From an uncultured Verrucomicrobiota bacterium (GTDB lineage Bacteria > Verrucomicrobiota > Verrucomicrobiia > Limisphaerales > UBA1319), in assembly GCA_903845125.1 (NCBI GenBank), contig CAIMWS010000074.1, positions 1-52,969 on the forward strand: 52,969 nt of DNA, written 5' to 3'. A program made the position numbers and the translations under genes. This document shows positions 38,902 to 46,551 of the stretch, piece after piece. Positions within the stretch are counted from its first letter, which is position 1. Each line of letters starts with the position of its first letter. The notes beneath the pieces were generated by a model. It had not been told where the DNA came from and ran no database searches. It saw only the letters and a list, made by a program, of their open reading frames with translations.

Positions 38902-38931
38902 TTGACAGGCAGGCAATTGCATGTTTATTTT
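38902..38931 (+). promoter_or_regulatory. Candidate sigma70-type promoter for the histidine kinase gene
   Basis: TTGACA at 38902-38907 and TATTTT at 38926-38931 are 18 bases apart (or 17 to TTATTT). The start codon is at 39042, leaving a leader of about 100 bases. The -35 box is perfect for the sigma70 consensus; the -10 box is moderate. Confidence 0.5.
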
Positions 38932-39041
38932 CCGGGGACATCAAGCTTCCGTCGGCAGCAGGTTGGGCTTGATTTTGCTTTGCCTGGCTGAGCCTTGGCT
39001 GGAGGCAGGGAAAAATTCAGGCAAGACAAAGTGTTGGCAGA

Positions 39042-41729
39042 ATGGTTGCCCCAGGCCGGAAACGGCCCGCGATGAAACCTGGATTATCCATATTGAATTT
39101 TGGATGGCGGCTGGCCTCCGTGATGGCGCTTTTCCTGGGTGCCATCGGGGTGGCTGGGTATCTGTATTTCCGGCAGGGGGAAATCCTGCTGCGCCAGGCT
39201 GCGCAAGACCAACTGGTGGCCATTGCGGACCTGAAAGTGCGCCAGATCAACAACTGGCGCCATGAGCGGATCCAGGACTTGAACGTAATATTGGAGGGGC
39301 CGTCCTTCATCCCGCAGGTTCAAACCTGGCTGGCTAATCCCGGTGCGGCCGCGGCGAAGGAGGCGATCCTGGCCTGGCTCAGCTTCCTGAAGCAGAACTT
39401 CCATTATGAAGGGATTTCGCTGGTGACCACCCAGGCCAATCTCTTTTTATCGGTGCCCCACGAGCTGGCCCAGCCGGGCCGGCAGCACGCCAACCTGGCT
39501 CGCCAAGCCTTGAAACTGAACGAGATCCTGGCTTCGGATCTGCATCGCGAAGCCGGCTCGGATACGGTGTATTTCGACCTGCTGGTGCCGTTGCTGGCGC
39601 CCGCGCCAGCCGGCGCCGGCCGGCGCCAGCCCTTGGGGCTGGTGCTGGTGGAAATCAACGCCAGCGAGTCGTTGTATCCGCTCATCCAAACCTGGCCAAC
39701 CCCCAGCCGGAGCGCGGAAACCATGCTGATTCGCCGGGAGGGGGACAACGTGCTGTTCCTGAACGAGTTGCGGCACCAGAAAGACACGGCCTTGAAGTTC
39801 CGGCTGCCGCTGGCTGGCGACCAGCAAATGCTGCCATTGATGGCCATGCACGGCCACAAAGGGCTGGTGGAGGGATTGGATTATCGGAAAACCCCGTGCC
39901 TGGGGGTGATCCAGCACATTCCAGAATCGGATTGGACGGTCATCACCAAGATGGACCAGGACGAAATTTACGCCGCGCTGTTTTTTCAGACGCGGTTCAA
40001 CCTGGTGCTGCTGCTGGCGCTGGGGTTGCTGGCGGCTTTGGGGATCCGCCTGGTGTGGCAGCAGCGGGAGCTGGTATTTGCCCGCCAGAATATGGCGGCT
40101 GACCGCCAGCGGCTGGAATCGGAGGGCAAGTTCCGGGTTTTGTTTGACCAGGCGGCGGTGGGGGTGGCCCAGTTTGCGGCGGCCACCGGGCGGTTTTTGA
40201 GCGTGAACGGCAAGCTTTGTCAGATCCTGGAATACCCGCCGGAGGAGCTGCTCGCACGCCACGGCGCGGAAATCACCCACCCCGAAGACCAGCCGCGGGA
40301 GCAGGAAAACATGGGGCGGTTGATCCAGGGCCAGGCCACGGAGTTCGCCTTTGAAAAACGGTGCCTGAAGAAAGATGGCTCGGTCGTCTGGGTGCGGTTT
40401 TCGGTGTCCGCCCTGTGGCGCAGCCCGGAGCCGCCCGGCAGCTGCGTGGCCATCGTGGAGGACATCACCCGGCGGAAACAGGCGGAGGATGCCCTCGTCA
40501 AAGCCTGGGTGGAGCTCGAGCAAAAGGTGGAGCAACGCACCGCCGCGCTGCGCCAGGCCAATGCCCAGCTGCAGCGGGAGGTGGAGACCCGCCGCCACAC
40601 CGAGACGGCCCTGGCGGAGGCCGAATTGCGCTACCGCACGGTGGCCGATTTCACCTACGACTGGGAATACTGGGAAACGCCGGACGGCCGGATGCGTTAT
40701 TGCTCGCCCTCCTGCGAGCGGATCGCTGGCTTCAGCCGGGAGGAATTCATGGAAGATCCCAAGCTGCTCCAGCAGATTGTGCATCCGCAGGACCGCGAAC
40801 TCTATGAGGCGCATAACCGGGAGGTTGTGGAAGCGCCGGGCCCCAAGGCGGTCCAGTTTCGCATCCGCCGCAAGGATGGGGTGGTGCGCTGGCTGGAGCA
40901 CCTCTGCCAGCCAGTGGTGGAGCAGGATGGCACCTTCCTGGGCGCCCGGGGCAGCAACCGGGACATCACGCGGCGGATCGAGGCCGCCATGGAAAAGGAG
41001 CGGCTGCATCAGGAGCTGTCGCAGGTGGCCCGGGTGACCACGGCCGGCCAGCTCGCGGCGTCGCTGGCCCACGAGCTGAACCAGCCCCTGGCGGCGATCT
41101 ACTGCAACGCCAAGGCGGCCGAGCGGTTCCTGGCCGGCGCCACCCCCGACCTGGGCGAGGTGAAGGAGGCGCTCGGGGATATCCAGGAGGATAGCACCCG
41201 GGCTGGGCAGATCATCCACCGGCTGCGGGCGATGTTCAATAAAACCGGCCAGGAACGCAGCCCGCTCCAGCTGAACGAGGTGATCCAGGAGACCATCGGC
41301 CTGCTGCGCAGCGAGCTGGTGCTCAAAGGGGTGGCCCTGGAGGCGGTGCTGGAGCCGGGCCTGCCGGAGATCGATGGCCACCGGGTGGAGTTGCAGCAGG
41401 TGATGCTCAACCTGGCGATGAACGCCATCGAGGCCATGGCCGGCCAGCCGGCGCCCACGCGCCAGCTGCTCATTGCCACCCACCGCGAGGAGGCTCCCCC
41501 GGCCATCCGCACCGCCATCCGCGATACCGGCCCGGGGATTCCGGAGGCGAACCTGGGCGATTTGTTCAAACCCTTTTACACCACCAAAACCACGGGCATG
41601 GGCATGGGGCTGGTCATCTGCCAGAACATCGTCCAAGCCCATGGCGGCCGGCTTTGGGCCGCCAACAACCAGGACCGCGGGGCAACGTTTTTCCTGATCC
41701 TGCCCGTGACCCCGGAGCCAGCCTCATGA
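39042..41729 (+). CDS. Membrane sensor histidine kinase, FixL-like, with two PAS domains
   Basis: The kinase would phosphorylate the response regulator encoded next. Residues ~20-42 and ~317-340 are membrane helices enclosing a ~275-residue extracytoplasmic sensor domain. PAS1 spans ~360-480 (FDQAAVGVAQFAAATGRF, SVVWVRFS) and PAS2 ~525-650 (TYDWEYWETPDGRMRYCSPS), separated by a coiled coil (ALVKAWVELEQKVEQRTAAL). The phosphorylated His677 is in SLAHELNQPLAA, the FixL/DctB-type H-box. ATP-binding N, G1 and G2 boxes follow (NLAMNAIEAM, RDTGPGIPEA, GMGMGL). No haem-binding PAS residue pattern can be claimed, so oxygen sensing is not asserted. The start may also be at 39072. The stop overlaps the next ATG. 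Confidence 0.9.
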   Translation: MVAPGRKRPAMKPGLSILNFGWRLASVMALFLGAIGVAGYLYFRQGEILLRQAAQDQLVAIADLKVRQINNWRHERIQDLNVILEGPSFIPQVQTWLANPGAAAAKEAILAWLSFLKQNFHYEGISLVTTQANLFLSVPHELAQPGRQHANLARQALKLNEILASDLHREAGSDTVYFDLLVPLLAPAPAGAGRRQPLGLVLVEINASESLYPLIQTWPTPSRSAETMLIRREGDNVLFLNELRHQKDTALKFRLPLAGDQQMLPLMAMHGHKGLVEGLDYRKTPCLGVIQHIPESDWTVITKMDQDEIYAALFFQTRFNLVLLLALGLLAALGIRLVWQQRELVFARQNMAADRQRLESEGKFRVLFDQAAVGVAQFAAATGRFLSVNGKLCQILEYPPEELLARHGAEITHPEDQPREQENMGRLIQGQATEFAFEKRCLKKDGSVVWVRFSVSALWRSPEPPGSCVAIVEDITRRKQAEDALVKAWVELEQKVEQRTAALRQANAQLQREVETRRHTETALAEAELRYRTVADFTYDWEYWETPDGRMRYCSPSCERIAGFSREEFMEDPKLLQQIVHPQDRELYEAHNREVVEAPGPKAVQFRIRRKDGVVRWLEHLCQPVVEQDGTFLGARGSNRDITRRIEAAMEKERLHQELSQVARVTTAGQLAASLAHELNQPLAAIYCNAKAAERFLAGATPDLGEVKEALGDIQEDSTRAGQIIHRLRAMFNKTGQERSPLQLNEVIQETIGLLRSELVLKGVALEAVLEPGLPEIDGHRVELQQVMLNLAMNAIEAMAGQPAPTRQLLIATHREEAPPAIRTAIRDTGPGIPEANLGDLFKPFYTTKTTGMGMGLVICQNIVQAHGGRLWAANNQDRGATFFLILPVTPEPAS

Positions 41730-42352
41730 ACCACCCGGAAACCACCGTATGGATCGTGGATGACGACCCCAGCCTGCGCAAGGCGCTGAGCCGGTTGCTG
41801 CTCTCGGCCGGTCTTCCGGCGCTCTGCTTCGCCTCGCCGCAGGAGCTGCTGGCCCACGGCGCCTTGCCCGGCCCCGGCTGCATTCTGCTGGATGTGCAGA
41901 TGCCGGGCCTCAACGGCCTGGAGTTGCAAAACGAACTGCTGGCCCGCCGGATCGAAACGCCCATCATTTTCCTCACCGGCCATGGGGACATCCCCATGAG
42001 CGTCAAGGCCATGAAAAGCGGGGCGGTGGATTTCCTTACCAAGCCATTCAACGACGACACCCTGCTCCAAACCATCTCCCTGGCAATCGCCAGGGACCGC
42101 AGCCAGAAGGCCGCCCGGGATGAAAAAGCCTCCGTGCAAAAGCGTCTCGACACCCTGACGATCCGTGAACGGGAGGTGCTGGACCTGGTCGTCAAAGGCT
42201 TGCTCAACAAGCAGATCGCCGCCGAGCTGGGCGCCAGCGAAAAAACCATCAAAGTCCACCGGGGCCGGGTCATGGAAAAAATGGCGATCGACTCGGTGGC
42301 GGAGTTGGTGCTCGCCATGGAAAAAGTAAAACCCTCTCCTGTTGCTTCTTGA
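41726..42352 (+). CDS. FixJ/NarL-type response regulator with LuxR helix-turn-helix
   Basis: The 208-residue protein starts at ATG 41726, which overlaps the kinase stop (ATGA). The receiver domain has acidic VDDDPS, phosphorylated Asp56 in LLDVQMPG, Thr84 in FLTGH, and Lys106 in LTKPF. The LuxR-type DNA-binding domain (LTIREREVLDLVVKGLLNKQIAAELG...) spans about 145-200, with the recognition helix near SEKTIKVHRGRVMEKM. This is the FixJ/TodT group layout. Translational coupling to a kinase of FixL layout makes this the cognate pair. The target genes are not known; no matching operator is evident next to it. Confidence 0.92.
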   Translation: MNHPETTVWIVDDDPSLRKALSRLLLSAGLPALCFASPQELLAHGALPGPGCILLDVQMPGLNGLELQNELLARRIETPIIFLTGHGDIPMSVKAMKSGAVDFLTKPFNDDTLLQTISLAIARDRSQKAARDEKASVQKRLDTLTIREREVLDLVVKGLLNKQIAAELGASEKTIKVHRGRVMEKMAIDSVAELVLAMEKVKPSPVAS

Positions 42353-42493
42353 AATCGATCCACTGGTACGACTTTGGTCCCATAGCCACGCGGATGCTTT
42401 TCACCTACCGTGGATCCGTTACAAATGACCCCGGAGTGGGGGAGTCAAACGGAATTGAAAACAGGGGCGTGAACCTGTTGTGCGAAGTAAGTC

Positions 42494-42913
42494 ATGAATC
42501 TTGAAAAACCAGTTATTGCGGTCGTGGACGACGATGCCGCGGTGTTGAAAGCGTTGTCCCGCCTGCTGCGTTCCGCCGGGTGGGAGGTGTTGACCTTCCA
42601 TTCGGGCCAGGAATTGCTGGAGCTCCTCCCGGGCATCCACTTCCAATACCTGATCATGGATGTGCAGATGCCGGAAATGGGCGGATTTGAGCTCAAAAAC
42701 CGCCTGCGCCAGCTGGGATGCGAAACTCCGGTGCTATTCATCACCGCCCACGATTCCCCCCAGACCCGGGCCAGTGCCGCCCAAGGAGGCAGCCTGGGCC
42801 TGCTGACCAAACCCTTTTCGGCCAACTCCCTGCTTACGGCCCTTTCCCTGCGCTCCCTGAACCTCCCGGCTGGTCCGCCCGAGGTTGGGGGCCAGAACCC
42901 ATGCCCAGCGTGA
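42494..42913 (+). CDS. Stand-alone receiver-domain response regulator
   Basis: The 139-residue protein is a CheY-like receiver only: acidic VDDDAA at 11-16, phosphorylated Asp56 in LIMDVQMPE, Thr84 in FITAH and Lys106 in LTKPF. Its first 40 residues are strongly like those of the FixJ-like neighbour (ALSRLLRSAG in both), so it looks like a duplicated receiver that lost its output domain. The tail after 115 (SLNLPAGPPEVGGQNPCPA) is unstructured. It could compete for phosphate with the upstream regulator, acting as a phosphate sink or brake; that is an inference. It lies 141 bases downstream in the same direction. Confidence 0.85.
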   Translation: MNLEKPVIAVVDDDAAVLKALSRLLRSAGWEVLTFHSGQELLELLPGIHFQYLIMDVQMPEMGGFELKNRLRQLGCETPVLFITAHDSPQTRASAAQGGSLGLLTKPFSANSLLTALSLRSLNLPAGPPEVGGQNPCPA

Positions 42914-42999
42914 GGATCCAGCGGGCTTTGTTCCGGCGCCGCCATCGGGCCCTTGACGGCGCTGGATCTTGCTGGAGGCCAAATGGTTGAGGCGTTTTC

Positions 43000-45900
43000 T
43001 TAACGCAGATTCAGCGCCAGTTTCCGGAGCATGGAGAGGCTCGGTACGCCGGGTTGGGCCGCGAGGATGCGGCCGGCGTCATCGGTGATCACCGTGGCCG
43101 GCAATGGGGGTTCCTGGCCCAGGGCTTTCTCAAAAGCAGTTTTGGCCTCGGCGCGCCGGGCCGGGGGTAGGTTCACCAGCCGCGAGGCGGGCTTCCATTG
43201 TTTGGCGTAAGCCGCCAGTTTGGGGTCGTCGTCGGCGGGATCGATCGGCACCGCGATGATGTCGATGCCCTCGGGGCTCAAGGTTTCCTTCAGCCGCCGC
43301 AGCCCGGGCCACTGCAGCGTGCAGGTTGGGGAGGCGGTGGAGAAGGTGGTGTAGGCCCGCAGCTGGGCCGGCTTGGCGGCGGCATCCAAGGCGCGCACGG
43401 CAAAGACCGGCCGGCCATCCGGCCTCGCCGGCGGATTGGCGTGCTGGATGCGGTAGGGTTTGCGGGTGAAGGCCTCGCCCGAGGGGGAGTCGGCCGGATT
43501 TTCATAAGCCGTGAGGAGCGTGCCTTCTGGAACCGCCTGGGTGGAGGCGGTTTTGCCGGAGGGCCAGCGCACCAGGACTGAGGCAACTGTGGTGTGGGAG
43601 CCAACGCCCACGATCATCGTGGCTGAGTTCTGCGTGGACCAGCCCTCCCCGCAGCGATGTTCGCGGACGATTTGCCCGGTGCCCAGATCGACGGTGACGC
43701 GGGCGCCATAGCCATCCCGGCAGGCGTATTGTTGGGAGGGGGCCGGGGTCCGGTTGCCCCCCACAAAGCGGAGGGCAATCATCCCGCCCTTCAACCCCGC
43801 CGCCGGCATCTCGTTGTGGTAGAGGTTGAAGAGCGGTTGGTTGGCGTTGACCACGGCAACGTCCTGCCATCCATCGCGATCATAGTCCAGCAGGCCGAAG
43901 CCCCGGCTGTCCGCCGGATTATCCAGCCCCGAGAGGCCGGAGAGATCCACCAAGGAGCGGCCTTCCTGGTTGGCGAAGAAGCGGTTGCGCTCCTGGCCGT
44001 GGAGGGAATGGACCAGGATTTTGTCCCCCTGGCGCTCCACCCCGGCGAGCCGGGCATCGATTTGGGGGCCGAAATTGTCAGGGGCAGGGGTACGCCGCCA
44101 TTCGGGGGAAAAACGGAAGGTGTCCCGGGCGAGGTTCTCATCCGCGCGCACCATGGTGCGCCAGAGGTTGCTCTCGAGGTCCAATCCGGAGTCCAGCTCC
44201 CGGGGGGCGGTGTAGTAGCCGCTGAGGACGTAGAGATCGAGGAATCCGTCGTTGTTGAAGTCGGCAAAACAGCCGCCCCAGGACCAGCCGATGTCCATCA
44301 CCGGCAGGGCGGAGGGCTTCAAGCCGGCGACTTGCTTGAATTTGCCGCTGGCCTCCCGATGGTAAAGGAAATTGCCCGCGGCGGAGTCGGCGATCAGGGG
44401 GTTCAACCCAGGGATTTGGGCGGTGATGCGCCGGCCGGCAGCACTGGACATGTTGGACACGTAAAGATCGTCGCGGCCGTCGTTATCGTAATCCCCGAAG
44501 GTAGCGCCCATCGAAAATCCGTAACAGGTCAAGCCCATTTCGGCGGTCACGTCGGTGAATCCAGCCGGCCCGTCGTTGCGGAACAGAACGTTGAGGCCCC
44601 AGTCGTTGGGGACGTAGAGATCCGGCCTTCCGTCCTGGTTGTAATCGCACCAGGTGGCCTGCAGGGAGTTGCGCCACAAGCCAACGGTTTTGTTCTCCGG
44701 AGCCGGTTCGAATTGCCCGTGGCCGCGGTTGACCAGCAGCATGTTGGGCGGGCCCAATTGGTCCAGTACCGTTACGGCATCGCTCTCCCGGTGTTCCTTC
44801 AGCCGGCGCCGGAATTCCATGGCCTGCTCCGGGGAGAAAAATTCATCGGGCCAGTCAAAATCACCTTCTTTGGCGGTTTGGGCATAGCCGCCGCCGGTCC
44901 CGGAACCCGCGGGGGCAGCGGGCCGGTAGGTGCAGAGATAGATATCCAGCAGGCCGTCCCCATTATAATCGGCTGCGGACATGGAAATGACGGCCATGGG
45001 CATGAACTTGGGGATGGGCGGTTGGTAGAACACTCCCCCGCGGTTTTCCAGATAGGTCGTCCTCAGCAGACTGCGCCCCAGCATGACGTCCAGGTCGCCG
45101 TCGTTGTCAAAATCGGCGAAAATGGCGCAGGTCGTGTGGCCCGGCAAATCCAGGTGATAGGCGGCGGCTTCTTCAGTGAAGGTGCCGTCCCCGTGGTTGA
45201 TCAGCAGCATGTTTTTCCCGATCCGCACCGTGATATAAATATCGTCAAAACCGTCCCCATTGACATCGGCGATGGCAATCCCTTCCTTCTGGTTCACCGA
45301 GATGGGCGCAAAGTAGGGATGGGGCAGTTTTTTCATGCCCTCGCGGTAGTATTGAAGAGTAGCCTCATAATGCTGGGAGCGCCGCAAAACCTGGGGATCC
45401 TGCGGGGCTCGCAGGGCAGTATCCAGCACCTCGGCGAAAAGCCGCCTGGGGCTGGCATGCCAGAACATTTCCCCGGTCTCCCAACCGGTGATTTGCCACT
45501 CGCCGGCTTGGCCGTCGGCGATTTTCGGCCGTTCCCAGTGCAGTTTCATTGTGCCATGCAGGGCCCGCCATTCGCCAGTCTTCATCTGCGCGAGGGCTTC
45601 GAAGCTGCCCGCTGCCTCGTAGCGCCACATATCGGCCTCCGGGTGTTGGCCATTGAGGAGGTGAAGTCGGGCGTGGTCAAAGAAGGAAACCGCGTCCAGC
45701 AAGGGCCGCCACAGGTCCACCTGGCCAGCCTGGCTGGCGGGTTTGGCCAGCGGCCAGGAGCGGGCTTCGACCATGGGGGCGCCGTTGGTGGCACTGGCGG
45801 GTGCTGGGCCAAGATCGGTGACGGCCACCGGGGAGGCGAAGAGGTTGGTTGCCTCGGCGGCCGGTCCGGGCAGGCGCAGATCGAGCAGGCCTTGGGAGAG

Positions 45901-46284
45901 GAGGCGCATTTTCCGCTCCAGGACCAGGTAGGTTTCCTCAGCGCTGACCAGGGCGCTGACCAGGGCGGCATCGTTTTTTGCGGAATAGGCCGGGGCGGGA
46001 ACGGCCTTTTTCTCGAGCGTAGCGGTATTGGGGGGAGGCCGGTGGGCGATTTTCCAAGCCGGATACACTACGGCCAGCAGCGCCAGAATCCGCAGCAGCG
46101 CGGGTTCGCGGCGCCCGGCCCAGAGCGCGGCCATGGTAGTGAAGCCAACGGCAAAATAGAGCCACAGGGCGTCGTGTTTCACCAAGGCGCCGGTGCCGAT
46201 CCAGGCGGCCGCCAGCAGAAAGGTGAACCCCCAGTTCTCCGGCGCGCTCTGAGGCGGGCCCGATTTCACAGTATTTCGCTTCAT
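43000..46284 (-). CDS. Membrane-anchored FG-GAP/ASPIC-UnbV protein with thioredoxin-like tail
   Basis: The 1094-residue protein starts at ATG 46284 and has about three N-terminal membrane helices (FTFLLAAAWIGTGALV..., LYFAVGFTTMAALW, LRILALLAVVYPAW, residues 18-85), an unusual anchor for this family. A soluble region follows, then at ~325-870 FG-GAP/VCBS repeats with calcium-binding-like loops (DVNGDGFDDIYI, DFDNDGDLDVML, DYDNDGRDDLYV, DFNNDGFLDLYV). The ASPIC/UnbV domain (GYGARVTVDLGTGQIVREH, LVRWPSGKTA) covers ~865-950. The last ~130 residues (~965-1094) look thioredoxin-like (VFAVRALD, IIAVPIDP, PATVITDDAGRI) but the usual CxxC is reduced to a single Cys in SPTCTLQW. A role in surface adhesion or protein assembly is possible; not established. 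Confidence 0.75.
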   Translation of the reverse strand: MKRNTVKSGPPQSAPENWGFTFLLAAAWIGTGALVKHDALWLYFAVGFTTMAALWAGRREPALLRILALLAVVYPAWKIAHRPPPNTATLEKKAVPAPAYSAKNDAALVSALVSAEETYLVLERKMRLLSQGLLDLRLPGPAAEATNLFASPVAVTDLGPAPASATNGAPMVEARSWPLAKPASQAGQVDLWRPLLDAVSFFDHARLHLLNGQHPEADMWRYEAAGSFEALAQMKTGEWRALHGTMKLHWERPKIADGQAGEWQITGWETGEMFWHASPRRLFAEVLDTALRAPQDPQVLRRSQHYEATLQYYREGMKKLPHPYFAPISVNQKEGIAIADVNGDGFDDIYITVRIGKNMLLINHGDGTFTEEAAAYHLDLPGHTTCAIFADFDNDGDLDVMLGRSLLRTTYLENRGGVFYQPPIPKFMPMAVISMSAADYNGDGLLDIYLCTYRPAAPAGSGTGGGYAQTAKEGDFDWPDEFFSPEQAMEFRRRLKEHRESDAVTVLDQLGPPNMLLVNRGHGQFEPAPENKTVGLWRNSLQATWCDYNQDGRPDLYVPNDWGLNVLFRNDGPAGFTDVTAEMGLTCYGFSMGATFGDYDNDGRDDLYVSNMSSAAGRRITAQIPGLNPLIADSAAGNFLYHREASGKFKQVAGLKPSALPVMDIGWSWGGCFADFNNDGFLDLYVLSGYYTAPRELDSGLDLESNLWRTMVRADENLARDTFRFSPEWRRTPAPDNFGPQIDARLAGVERQGDKILVHSLHGQERNRFFANQEGRSLVDLSGLSGLDNPADSRGFGLLDYDRDGWQDVAVVNANQPLFNLYHNEMPAAGLKGGMIALRFVGGNRTPAPSQQYACRDGYGARVTVDLGTGQIVREHRCGEGWSTQNSATMIVGVGSHTTVASVLVRWPSGKTASTQAVPEGTLLTAYENPADSPSGEAFTRKPYRIQHANPPARPDGRPVFAVRALDAAAKPAQLRAYTTFSTASPTCTLQWPGLRRLKETLSPEGIDIIAVPIDPADDDPKLAAYAKQWKPASRLVNLPPARRAEAKTAFEKALGQEPPLPATVITDDAGRILAAQPGVPSLSMLRKLALNLR

Positions 46285-46515
46285 GTTTGGCTTTTTTGCG
46301 TAATTCTTTTTCCCCAGCCGAGAAATTTGTGTTTCCCCGAGGTTCCCAAAACAGTTTGCCAGGGCTGTGCCAAGGGGTGGGGCAGTTCGATCATATATTG
46401 TTTAATACCAGATACTTATAAATTAAGTCTGGCGTTTTAATCGAACCCCGGCCGGCCACCCGCAGCGGCCTTGGGACCGGTTGGCTGATATAACTTCCGG
46501 CACGGCCCTTTGTTA
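46285..46515. other. Divergent intergenic region
   Basis: No gene. An AT-rich stretch at about 46390-46440 (TATATTG, TTATAAATTAAG) could hold the promoter of the minus-strand gene, but I assign no hexamers. The plus-strand promoter follows and is listed separately. Confidence 0.35.
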
Positions 46516-46545
46516 TTGACACCTTTCCGGGCGATTTGCAATAAT
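46516..46545 (+). promoter_or_regulatory. Sigma70-type promoter almost abutting its start codon
   Basis: TTGACA at 46516-46521 and AATAAT at 46540-46545 are separated by 18 bases. Transcription should start near 46551-46553, and the ATG is at 46552, so the messenger would be leaderless or nearly so. No ribosome-binding site precedes that ATG, which agrees. Confidence 0.6.
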
Positions 46546-46551
46546 GTTCCA

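Noticed and set aside
43657-46440. A 927-codon plus-strand open frame opposite the ASPIC-UnbV gene
   Set aside because: Mirrors the codon pattern of the real gene and lacks any recognisable sequence.
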